From CAYQZD01 sp964421875 (GTDB lineage Bacteria > Electryoneota > Tariuqbacteria > Tariuqbacterales > Tariuqbacteraceae): a stretch of 61,040 nucleotides of DNA. Below are positions 17,899-25,434 of this stretch, piece by piece (the stretch's first letter is position 1; each line of letters opens with the position of its first letter). The notes below the pieces were generated by a model, which saw nothing but the letters and a program-made list of their open reading frames with translations, did no database searches and had not been told where the DNA came from. The translations under genes were made by a program, and so were the position numbers. The stretch is taken from positions 1-61,040 of the forward strand of contig CAYQZD010000006.1 in the NCBI GenBank assembly GCA_964421875.1, written 5' to 3'.

Positions 17899-18768
17899 AT
17901 GACTGACACTACACACATATCAATATCGAAATCGAAAACCGCACTCATTACCGGACTGTTTTTACCTGCGGTTTGTGTTTTCTTTATTATCGGCTGCGGG
18001 GAGACTCCTTCCAGTCCGCCGGAAATTGAATTGGGCGCTCTGGAAATTTGGCCGATGAAGGAGGATTCTTCCCTGCTTCCCGAAGCTGCGGTCATCCTCA
18101 ACGACGACTCCAGCGCCCTGTTTCAGGGACCGGTTCCCATAATTATCAGCGGCCTCGTTCCGAAAACTCACAATGTCTATGTGGTTTACGGCGATTACCA
18201 AAACACTTCGGAAGTGGATGTCCGCGAGGGCGATACTACGATGTTCCAGCCCGTTTTGACCCAGTTCGCTCCCGATTTTGTGATGCCGGGTTTTTACTAT
18301 GATTTCGGCACCGACACTCTCGCTTATGTGGACAGTGTGCGACTCAGCGACTATCGGACTGTGCGTGATACTCTGGGGAATATCATCGATTCCGGTGAAG
18401 TCGTACTCCTGTTCTTTTTCAATGACGGTTGAGGTGAATGTATGAGCCTGGAGATTCCAGCAATCGAGACCGAGATTCAGAGAGACACTTTGGAATTCCC
18501 CCGGGACAAGGTGGAGTGTTTTGCCATTAGCGACCCGACTGATTTTTTTTGGATTTTGACTCGTTTATGGATGGGCAGCCTTCCCTATACACAGGAGAAG
18601 ATGACCTTCAAGTTGCTTTATGAATCCGCTGTTGCTTTGCAGGCTTACGGTAATCCCCAGGAATCGACCTGGATTGTCATCGACCGGGAGGGGCGGATTG
18701 TAAGGAGATACAATCATGAATACGGTAAATTCGAAGAGATAAAACAGATTATAAAGGGTTTATTTTAA
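17899..18768 (+). CDS. Selenoprotein: thioredoxin-like lipoprotein with UGEC motif (UGA at 18430)
   Basis: One 289-residue gene read through an in-frame TGA at codon 178; the two halves at 17899-18432 and 18442-18768 are in the same frame. GAAGGA precedes the ATG. The lipobox is IIGC (Cys33). Residues 40-165 form a beta-rich domain of unknown family. From residue 165 the protein is thioredoxin-like: VVLLFFFNDG, then U178-G-E-C181, then a helix containing EIP, and later STWIVIDREGRIVRRY, the usual strand after a cis-Pro region. The TGA falls exactly on the first residue of CxxC. A hairpin CTGGA / TCCAG with loop GAT starts its loop 20 nt after the TGA. I read the TGA as selenocysteine. A nonsense mutation is the alternative, made unlikely by two similar neighbours. 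Confidence 0.85.
18433..18460 (+). promoter_or_regulatory. SECIS-like hairpin, gene 1
   Basis: Stem CTGGA (18448-18452) / TCCAG (18456-18460), loop GAT. The loop begins 20 nt after the UGA and starts with G, within the reported bacterial SECIS limits (16-37 nt, G in the first two loop positions). Confidence 0.65.
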
Positions 18769-18951
18769 TTAAGTTATTATTATCGGAATAAGCAATTATC
18801 ATAGCGAGTGCAGCGATTATTGTTCGATGGTTGCTGCATCGGCTGAGGGGCGCCGCGCCTGCATCAAGATTGACAGCGCGGTTTTAAATCCGCCTCATAT
18901 AATAAAAATTAGGATTTTTATAAACTTAGAAAACATGAAATAATTCGACCT

Positions 18952-19500
18952 ATGAGAATACTGCTAACTTCGATATTCTGCGTTCTTGCGATATCAGGAT
19001 TCGTCTTCGCCGATGTCGGCGTGGATGTTGGCGATACCGCGCCCGATTTTACTTTGCCGGATATTCGAACCGGCGAGGATGTTTCCCTCGCCGATTTTCG
19101 CGGGCAGGTAGTAGTCTTGCAGATGTGGAAATGCAATTGACGGGAGTGTCGTGCGGAGATTCCGCATATGAAAAAACTTTACGCCGAACTTCTGAATGAA
19201 CTTTACGGCGACAGGTTAGAGGAAATCAAGGCCAAGCATGGCCCCGTATTGAAGCTTCTGTCTATTAATGCGATCAATCCTTCCAGAAGAGCTATGTCAG
19301 AAGTCAAGAAATACGATATGGATTTCCAGGTTTTGAGTGGGAAAGGCAGCGGCGTTACAAGGCTCTATAAAGTCTCCAAACTCCCTATTCTTGTGATTAT
19401 AGACAAAGATGGTATAATTCGGACTAATATTATGTACCTCAAATACGAGGCTTTGAAGGAGGCGGTTATTCCCTGGGTTAAAGATTTAGTTGGTGAGTAG
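18952..19500 (+). CDS. Selenoprotein: exported TlpA-like thioredoxin with UREC motif (UGA at 19138)
   Basis: One 182-residue gene with an in-frame TGA at codon 63. Residues 1-21 are a signal peptide. The AhpC/TSA-TlpA pattern follows: GDTAPDFTLPDIRTGEDVSL near residue 26, FRGQVVVLQMW near 48, then K-C61-N-U63-R-E-C66-RAEIPHMKKLY, where canonical relatives have W-C-x-x-C-R-x-E-x-P. The C-terminal half contains LPILVIIDKDG with the expected cis-Pro, and an RLYKVSK segment. Reading through the TGA restores a complete domain. A hairpin with loop start 17 nt after the TGA supports Sec insertion. It follows the lipoprotein selenothioredoxin by 183 bp. The extra Cys61 next to the motif is unusual. 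Confidence 0.88.
19141..19167 (+). promoter_or_regulatory. SECIS-like hairpin, gene 2
   Basis: Perfect 6-bp stem TGCGGA (19152-19157) / TCCGCA (19161-19166), extended by a G-U pair, with loop GAT (19158-19160). The loop begins 17 nt after the UGA and its first base is G. Confidence 0.75.
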
Positions 19501-19701
19501 AATCCCTTTTAAGCAATACGGCTGATAGTAACACTTTGCCTATATGAATTCAGCTTTAATCCCGCTGTCATTCCGGCTTGTCCGGAATCTGAAAGCGTAA
19601 GAATTGAAACTCAGATTCCCGACGCGTTCACTTCGTTCACTTGCGGGAATGACAAATTGAGCAGGCGCTTCACACACCTAAAGTGATACGGCTAATATAA
19701 A

Positions 19702-19839
19702 ATGTATAGAAGAATACTGTTTTGGGCGATTTTGGCGGCGGCGGCGGCGCTTTTCGTTTTTGGTATCATCCAAGGCGATTCCTTCGAAGCCCGTATGGAG
19801 GCTTCCACGCTTTGACTCGAGTGCATCGGGATCGGATGA
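19702..19839 (+). CDS. Selenoprotein microprotein, CD1871A-family with ULECIGIG C-terminus (UGA at 19813)
   Basis: A 45-residue membrane microprotein. Residues 5-23 are one hydrophobic helix (ILFWAILAAAAALFVFGII), then a short polar linker, then U38-L-E-C41-IGIG and a TGA stop at 19837. Small one-helix proteins of the CD1871A family in Clostridia end in CLECIGIG; here the first Cys codon is replaced by TGA and the last eight residues otherwise match. In those genomes it lies near thioredoxin and 4Fe-4S genes, as here. A hairpin with its loop 18 nt after the TGA supports Sec. The ribosome-binding site is weak. I infer a membrane electron carrier between the polyferredoxin downstream and the selenothioredoxins upstream. 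Confidence 0.82.
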
Positions 19840-19843
19840 TCCC
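19816..19843 (+). promoter_or_regulatory. SECIS-like hairpin, gene 3
   Basis: Perfect 6-bp stem GGGATC (19828-19833) / GATCCC (19838-19843) with loop GGAT (19834-19837). The loop starts 18 nt after the UGA and opens with GG. The final stop codon lies inside the hairpin. Confidence 0.72.
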
Positions 19844-19891
19844 TTCGGATTTTTTATTATCCTTAGTCGTTATGACTTTAATAGGCAGCGA

Positions 19892-20008
19892 TTAGTTTCG
19901 ATGGTCTAAGCGACTCCGGCGAAGAATAAACCCTCACTGAGGATCTTGGTCGCGACCCTTAACAGCTTACAATGAAAATTATCGGCTCGCGTAAAGACGC
20001 TGCCGCAG
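19892..20008. repeat. Dispersed MKIIGSR-type repeat, copy 1
   Basis: GATGGTCT plus GCGACTCCGGCGAAG-like text, then ATGAAAATTATCGGCTCGCG at 19972. Closely similar text follows the tRNA at 25307-25384; a shorter relative lies at 49836-49873. The frame from 19972 encodes only about 26 residues, so I do not call a gene. Confidence 0.6.
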
Positions 20009-20066
20009 TTTTCAAGGTTAACAAATCCGGACTCTTTGACGTTTATCTATAGACGCTACTTTCAAA

Positions 20067-21575
20067 ATGGAACCCAATCAAGTTGAGATAAATTCGCAAG
20101 AGACTGCGGAAGCCGAAGAGGACTCGGTTTCCCCGGCTTCTGTCAGCCCTGAAAAGGACTCATACGTTCAGGACTTTTCCCCTACTGTCAGCGTATCGGC
20201 TGACAAACGCCTCCTGATAAATCCCTCCAGGTGCATCGGCTGCAAATCCTGTGAACTGGCCTGTTCCTACTTCCATACCGAAGATTCGGCAGAGCCGGAG
20301 CCTTCGCGCGTAAAAGTGTATAACTACACCGAAGACCACAATATGATTGTGGTTTGTCAGCAGTGCGATGATGCGGCCTGCGTTAAGACTTGCCCTTCGG
20401 GAGCTTTGGCTATAAACGAGTCAACCGGCGCGGTGGAATGGGATGAGGGAAAATGTATTCATTGCCGGATGTGCGCCGTTTCCTGCCCCTTTGGGAACAT
20501 CGTGTATGACCGGGTGAATGATGAGGTTATCAAGTGTGATTTGTGCGGAGGCGATCCCGCCTGCGCCAGATACTGCCCTACTTCCGCCCTTGAGTATGCG
20601 GTCGAGCCCAGCCCGGAACCTGTAGAAGAGAAAGCGCGTGAAATTCCGCACATTCCCTGGAGGATTACCCCTAATTTAAAGAAATGGCGCCGGATGACAC
20701 AGGTTGGGATTGGGCTGCTATTCACCAACAGTTTTGTGGCATCCATCTGGACTAAGGGCATCTATGAAGGTCCCCTGCGTTCGGTGTGTATTCCGGGCTT
20801 GAACTGCCATTCCTGTCCCTTCGCTGTCCTCTCCTGTCCTATAGGCATAATCCAGCATCACGCTGCCATTCACCTCTTTCCCTTCTATGTCCTGGGTTAT
20901 CTGGCTTTGATAGGGATATTGTTCGGCCGCGCCGCCTGCGGTTGGATATGTCCTTTCGGCTGGATGCAGGACGCGATGTATAAAATCCGCACCAAGCTGA
21001 AATTCGGCATCCCCAGGTGGCTCAACCACTTTAAATGGGTTTCCCTGCTCCTGCTCACAGTCATTCTGCCTTATATCACGGCGGTGCACTGGTTCAGCAA
21101 ACTGTGCCCCTACGGCGCCCTCATTGGCGCCATCCCCTGGTCTATTTGGAATCCGATGCATCCGGTGCTGGAGGAGCCGGTGATAGAACCAGGTAGTTTC
21201 GGTATCTGGTTATGGATAAAGATTGTCATCCTTGTAGGTTTTCTAATCTGGTTTGTTCTGGCTAAAAGGCCCTTCTGCCGGGTGGTGTGTCCGATGGGAT
21301 TGATGTTCTCCTGGTTCAATAAAATCAGCCTGTTGAAGATAGAGGCGGAGAAATCCCATTGTTCCAACTGCAAGCTCTGCAACGACCTCTGTCCGGTGGA
21401 CTTAGACGTGATAAACGAGGTCGATACCGCGAACTGCATTAAATGCCTTGACTGCACCGCCTGCGACCGGATTCACGCCAAATTCAGCCTTGATTACGGC
21501 TGGTACAAAAGTAGGCTGCGAAAACTATTCCTGAAAAAGGAGGAAATTACCTTGCCCTCAGAGGAGAAGGTATGA
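20067..21575 (+). CDS. Membrane polyferredoxin, NapH/DMSO-reductase-beta-like 4Fe-4S protein
   Basis: A 502-residue Fe-S membrane protein. After an acidic linker (1-45), residues 50-190 hold four ferredoxin-type cysteine clusters, starting CIGCKSCELACSY at 56 and including CQQCDDAACVKTCP. A CIPGLNCHSCPFAVLSCP motif lies near 241, followed by several membrane helices carrying CGWICPFG near 291 and CRVVCPMG near 405. Two more clusters follow (CSNCKLCNDLCP near 432, CIKCLDCTACD near 464). Such proteins carry electrons to or through the membrane. Its place beside the ULEC microprotein suggests it feeds the periplasmic selenothioredoxins. Its stop overlaps the V4R gene start by 4 bp (ATGA). Confidence 0.87.
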   Translation: MEPNQVEINSQETAEAEEDSVSPASVSPEKDSYVQDFSPTVSVSADKRLLINPSRCIGCKSCELACSYFHTEDSAEPEPSRVKVYNYTEDHNMIVVCQQCDDAACVKTCPSGALAINESTGAVEWDEGKCIHCRMCAVSCPFGNIVYDRVNDEVIKCDLCGGDPACARYCPTSALEYAVEPSPEPVEEKAREIPHIPWRITPNLKKWRRMTQVGIGLLFTNSFVASIWTKGIYEGPLRSVCIPGLNCHSCPFAVLSCPIGIIQHHAAIHLFPFYVLGYLALIGILFGRAACGWICPFGWMQDAMYKIRTKLKFGIPRWLNHFKWVSLLLLTVILPYITAVHWFSKLCPYGALIGAIPWSIWNPMHPVLEEPVIEPGSFGIWLWIKIVILVGFLIWFVLAKRPFCRVVCPMGLMFSWFNKISLLKIEAEKSHCSNCKLCNDLCPVDLDVINEVDTANCIKCLDCTACDRIHAKFSLDYGWYKSRLRKLFLKKEEITLPSEEKV

Positions 21576-22078
21576 CCAACGAAATCCTTCAGGGGATGGA
21601 ATACGATGAACTTAGCGGCGCCCTTATCTTCAAGGGCGTTCGTTATTTTATCCTGCGGCCGGAAACGGTGATGGGTATGTTCAAGGCTTTGGTGGAAACC
21701 GTCGGCTGGGAAAAGAGCGGGGAGATATTTTACAAAGGCGGTTACGAGGGGGGGAGGGCTTCCACTCTGAAATTCCGCGACAATCTGGGGCTTTCGCCGC
21801 GGGAGGCGGCGGAGTTTATGTGCAAGATGGGGGGGCAGATCGGCTGGGGAAAATTCGAATTAGAAGTATTCGATTCGCAGTCGAAAAGCATTCAGGTCGT
21901 CGTGAAAAACTCTCCCTTCGCCGAGGCCTGGCTTGATGCGGGGAGACCGGTGTGTCATTTCATCAGGGGGGTTGTCGGGGGGATAGGGGGGGCTTTGTTC
22001 GAGACTGCTGTTCCCGCTCAGGAGAAAGCCTGCCTGGCGCAGGGGGACGATGTCTGCCGCTTCACTCTTCAGGGGTAG
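21572..22078 (+). CDS. V4R (4-vinyl reductase-like) domain protein
   Basis: A 168-residue cytoplasmic protein, almost entirely one V4R domain. Typical features are GVRYFILRPETV near residue 23, an FYKGGYEGGR loop near 51, GWGKFELEVFD near 90 and the closing CLAQGDDVCRFTL. V4R domains bind small hydrophobic molecules and occur in sensors and in proteins associated with tetrapyrrole or redox metabolism. The start overlaps the polyferredoxin stop by 4 bp, so the two are co-translated. Its 3' end overlaps the convergent helicase gene by 17 bp. Confidence 0.85.
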   Translation: MTNEILQGMEYDELSGALIFKGVRYFILRPETVMGMFKALVETVGWEKSGEIFYKGGYEGGRASTLKFRDNLGLSPREAAEFMCKMGGQIGWGKFELEVFDSQSKSIQVVVKNSPFAEAWLDAGRPVCHFIRGVVGGIGGALFETAVPAQEKACLAQGDDVCRFTLQG

Positions 22079-24827
22079 ATATTGCCGGGCAGATTTCGCG
22101 GCAGGGGCATCGGTCGCAGTAGTCGCCCTCCCGCGTGGGAAAGTCTCGTGCAGCGATTCCCTCCGCTGCGGCGATGATAACATCTTCAGCTTCCGTCTGA
22201 AATTCCACTTCGATAATTTCCCCCCTTCGCAGCGCCGCCGCCGCTAATACCGGCTGGAATTTTTTTCCCAAGGCGCCTCGCTTCGCGGCTAATCCGTAGC
22301 AGGATAGCTGGAGCCGGATGTCGTTTAATCCATCCTTTTTCACTCTTCCAGTCTTGAAATCCAGTATTCTGAATCCATCCCGGTGTTTTTCAATCCGGTC
22401 GATAACACCGTTGAAATGAACCTGGTTTGCGTTCCCTTCGAGGCGCAGGGTGAATCCCTTCTCCACTGCAAGGATTTCAGACTTATCCAATCCCATTTCT
22501 TTATAGTTATACAGCAAACGGTCTATTTCATCAGATAATTTCGGTGAAATCTTCCCCTCAGCCGCTTCCTTCAAAACTGTTTCCCAGTCCCTTTCAAGGC
22601 GTGGGTCCAGCGCTATCAGACGGTGAAACACCGCTCCCAGGACCGACGCGATTACCTCGCGTCCCTCCCCGCTGTTAAGCGCTCCGCCTCCTTCATCCAT
22701 ATTTAAATATCGTCGGTAATAGTAGTATTTGGGGCATCGCATGTAGTCCCGGAGGGAGGAGAAACTCAGTTTAACAATTTCATCGGAGGCTGCAGGAGGA
22801 ATCTCCATCAGGTTCCGGCAGGCGCTTTTGAGCAGCGCCAGTTTCCCCTCTTCAGAGTCCCCCTTGAAAACGGGGGCTTGGAAACCTTCGTCGACCGTTT
22901 TCGCAGTATAAGAGTGTTTCGGTAAAAATGTTTCAGGATTGTCCAGGGCGGCGGGGAATTTGGATTTGGCGCTGCGGGAAATGTAAACGCGGTTTTTAGC
23001 CCGGGTAACAGCGACATACTGCAGTCTGATTTCCTCGCCTCGGCTTCGTTCCGGGATATTCGACTCCTTAAGCGCCGGTTCGTATTGTTCGTACTCGCTT
23101 CCGTCCAGCGGGTTTTTACGCAGTATTAATTTACCCGTTTCCGGGTCGAAGATAAAGTCCGGTTTGCGGGGAGAACGGAGTTGGCTAAATCCCACAGCGA
23201 AGACAACTTCCCACTCCAGCCCCTTGGACTGGTGGATGGTCAAAATCGAGACCGCTTCTCCTCCGGTGGTTTCCGCTTCACGCTCCTCGGCGTCCTCGAT
23301 AATGCTGATTTCAAGGTAATGGATGAAATCTTCCAGTTCGCGGGAAGGGTCTGCGGCGGCGAAATCCTCCGCCATCTCCAGCAGTTTGTTAAGATTGGCG
23401 GCGGATTGTTCCGGGGAGTCCGTTTGGGCGGCAAATTGCGGGTATCCCGAAAGCATCAGCGCCTCCAGCACAGCTTCCCATAGGGGCAGTGATGTCAGCC
23501 TTCGGGGGAGACCGGCGCTTTGCTGCAGTATTCGCACTCCATCGGAAAATCCCCGCCGCCGCAGGCGGGATTCCGCGCCGGTGTCATCCGGCGTTAATGT
23601 GAGCTTGAGGAGTGCAAGCGCGTCCTTGACCTCTTCGCGCTCGAAATAGCCTCCGCCTACAGTGCGATAGGGGATGCCCGCCTTCCGCAGAACCTGTTCG
23701 AAAGTCTTCAACGGGGCTTTACGGCGGCAGATGACGGCGATTTCACTCGCTTTCACTCCTGAATCGAGCAGACCGGCGATTTCCGATGCGGCCGCCTCCG
23801 CTTCGGTTTCAACATCCGGCGCGGTCAGAAAGAAGACCGATGCGCCCCTATCCTTAACCGTCGGCTCTAATTTAATCGATTCCTCTTGACGGTGGAAGTA
23901 TTCATCCTGGCAGACCAAGCGGTGCGCTAAGGTCAGTATCGGCGGCGCCGAGCGGTAGTTTTGCTTGAGGTTGTACTCTTGTCCTGTGAATTCCCGGATG
24001 TTGCCGATATCCGCTCCGCGGAAACCGTATATCGACTGCTTGTCATCCCCCACTGCGGTGACGTTGGACATTCCTTCGTCCGCGATCAGGCTCAGCAGGA
24101 GGAACTGCGCCGGATTGGTGTCCTGAACTTCATCCAGCAGGATGTAGCGGTATTTTCGGCGAATCCGCTCCCGCAATCCGGGATGATCTCTGAGCAGCCG
24201 GCGGCATCTTAAAATGACTTCTCCGAAATCCAGATGACCTTCGCGGTTCAACGCTTCTTCATACGATGAATATATCCGGTGCGTTAGTTTAGCGAATTCC
24301 GGAGGAACCGCTCGGGGGAGAATGTCGCGTTCAAACTCTTCCGGGGCTGTCAGATTCATTCTCGCGGTTTCTACCGCCCTGAGAGCTTTCTCCCGGTAGC
24401 TTTCGATTCTTTCCAGGGATAGCGGCGGGAGGTCGTGGTGAGCCGTATGTTTCAAGGTCTCTTGGATAAAAAGACGGCGTTCGGTTCCGCTGAGGATTCT
24501 GCTGTTGCGGTCGATCCCGGATTCCGGCGCGTTACCGGTCAAAATCGTGTAGAAAAAGGCGTCGAAGGTATAGATGTCAGCTCTGATTATATCGCGCGGC
24601 CGGGGCAGCGCTCGGAAAATCCTCACCCGCATCTCCGCGGCGGCTTTGCGGGTGAAGGTCAACGCCAAAAGGTTCTCCACGCTGAATCCCCGGCGCAGCA
24701 GTTCCAGGTATCTTGCGGCAAGGACAGTGGTTTTGCCGGTTCCGGCTCCCGCGGAAATTTTTACCGGTCGGTCAGTGGGAGCGGTTACCGCCGCTTTTTG
24801 AGCTTCGTTGAGTTCGATGGAATCCAA
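22062..24827 (-). CDS. UvrD-like helicase fused to PD-(D/E)XK nuclease (AddA/RecB-like)
   Basis: A 921-residue DNA repair enzyme. The superfamily I helicase part begins with a Q motif (LNEAQKAAV) and Walker A SAGAGTGKTT near residue 25, followed by LLDEVQDTN near 228, a GFRGADIGNIREF block near 268 and VSILTIHQSKGLEWEV near 525. The C-terminal third is a PD-(D/E)XK nuclease with GVIDRIEKH near 806 and ILDFKTGR near 820. A Cys near 699 (MRCPKYYYYRR) and CDRCPCREIC near 905 could form the 4Fe-4S staple known from AddB and Cas4. It probably processes double-strand ends. No AddB or RecC partner is adjacent. It overlaps V4R by 17 bp tail to tail. Confidence 0.88.
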   Translation of the reverse strand: MDSIELNEAQKAAVTAPTDRPVKISAGAGTGKTTVLAARYLELLRRGFSVENLLALTFTRKAAAEMRVRIFRALPRPRDIIRADIYTFDAFFYTILTGNAPESGIDRNSRILSGTERRLFIQETLKHTAHHDLPPLSLERIESYREKALRAVETARMNLTAPEEFERDILPRAVPPEFAKLTHRIYSSYEEALNREGHLDFGEVILRCRRLLRDHPGLRERIRRKYRYILLDEVQDTNPAQFLLLSLIADEGMSNVTAVGDDKQSIYGFRGADIGNIREFTGQEYNLKQNYRSAPPILTLAHRLVCQDEYFHRQEESIKLEPTVKDRGASVFFLTAPDVETEAEAAASEIAGLLDSGVKASEIAVICRRKAPLKTFEQVLRKAGIPYRTVGGGYFEREEVKDALALLKLTLTPDDTGAESRLRRRGFSDGVRILQQSAGLPRRLTSLPLWEAVLEALMLSGYPQFAAQTDSPEQSAANLNKLLEMAEDFAAADPSRELEDFIHYLEISIIEDAEEREAETTGGEAVSILTIHQSKGLEWEVVFAVGFSQLRSPRKPDFIFDPETGKLILRKNPLDGSEYEQYEPALKESNIPERSRGEEIRLQYVAVTRAKNRVYISRSAKSKFPAALDNPETFLPKHSYTAKTVDEGFQAPVFKGDSEEGKLALLKSACRNLMEIPPAASDEIVKLSFSSLRDYMRCPKYYYYRRYLNMDEGGGALNSGEGREVIASVLGAVFHRLIALDPRLERDWETVLKEAAEGKISPKLSDEIDRLLYNYKEMGLDKSEILAVEKGFTLRLEGNANQVHFNGVIDRIEKHRDGFRILDFKTGRVKKDGLNDIRLQLSCYGLAAKRGALGKKFQPVLAAAALRRGEIIEVEFQTEAEDVIIAAAEGIAARDFPTREGDYCDRCPCREICPAISTPEE

Positions 24828-25181
24828 TTGTTTTATATCCGCTGCAGTCAGATTATGTTGCTTTGGTATGAGTTTAGCTTTATGAAGCTGAGTTTTAGTA
24901 TATATATGTTTACTATAGTATTATATTCACAGTGAATTAAGTGGATTAAGCAGATTATATTAGGATTATAGCAGATCAAAAAGAATGTCCTATGTTTTGT
25001 CACTTTTGCGAAAGCGGGAGTCCAGTAAATCATATAAATACAGAAAGATGGATTCCCGCATACGCGGGAATGACATCCTTTTTTCTCATCATTCTTTTCA
25101 AGAATGACTATGTATGAATATTACAAAAATTATAGATAATTAACAACTGTTGCGGTTGATATATCAATCAATCCCTAAAAC
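24828..25181. repeat. Gene-free stretch with palindromic repeats
   Basis: About 350 bp, AT-rich, without a credible gene. It should contain the minus-strand helicase promoter, which I could not place with confidence. Repeats are half-copies of the GCGAAAGCGGGAGTCCAG type at about 25008-25025 and GGATTCCCGCATACGCGGGA at about 25051-25070. Confidence 0.6.
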
Positions 25182-25210
25182 TTGACATTTTAGCGAAAAT
25201 TAAGTAAAAT
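25182..25210 (+). promoter_or_regulatory. tRNA-Gly promoter
   Basis: TTGACA at 25182-25187, 17-bp spacer, TAAAAT at 25205-25210; the tRNA begins 11 bp later. Confidence 0.8.
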
Positions 25211-25221
25211 ATAAAATTAAA

Positions 25222-25294
25222 GCGGCTGTGACGCAACTGGTAGCGTGTCAGCTTCCCAAGCTGGATGTTGCGGGTTCGAGCCCCGTCAGCCGCT
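25222..25294 (+). tRNA. tRNA-Gly (anticodon CCC)
   Basis: A complete cloverleaf of 73 nt without an encoded CCA. The 7-bp acceptor is GCGGCTG / CAGCCGC. The anticodon arm is TCAGC, loop TTCCCAA, GCTGG, giving CCC. The T arm is GCGGG TTCGAGC CCCGT-like with the canonical GGTTCGAGCC. It has its own promoter upstream and a terminator at 25394. Confidence 0.95.
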
Positions 25295-25306
25295 CTAACC
25301 ATCACA

Positions 25307-25384
25307 GATGGTCTCTTTCGCGACTTCGTGCAACGAAGGATGAAAATTATAGGCTCGCGTATTAACGCTGCCGTTATTTTCAGA
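25307..25384. repeat. Dispersed MKIIGSR-type repeat, copy 2, between tRNA and its terminator
   Basis: GATGGTCT, GCGACTTCGTGCAACGAAGG, then ATGAAAATTATAGGCTCGCG at 25340. About 37 of 45 bases from the ATG match the copy at 19972. It would be transcribed with the tRNA. Confidence 0.65.
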
Positions 25385-25393
25385 TTAGAAATA

Positions 25394-25419
25394 ATCCTGC
25401 CCTGCCGCAGGATTTTTTT
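25394..25419 (+). terminator. Terminator of the tRNA-Gly transcript
   Basis: 7-bp stem ATCCTGC / GCAGGAT with loop CCTGCC (25394-25413), followed by a run of seven T. Confidence 0.85.
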
Positions 25420-25434
25420 GATTGGTTTCATTTT

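Noticed and set aside
19972..20052. 26-codon frame starting MKIIGSR
   Set aside because: Very short, no ribosome-binding site, and the related copy at 25340 diverges after 15 codons; recorded as a repeat.
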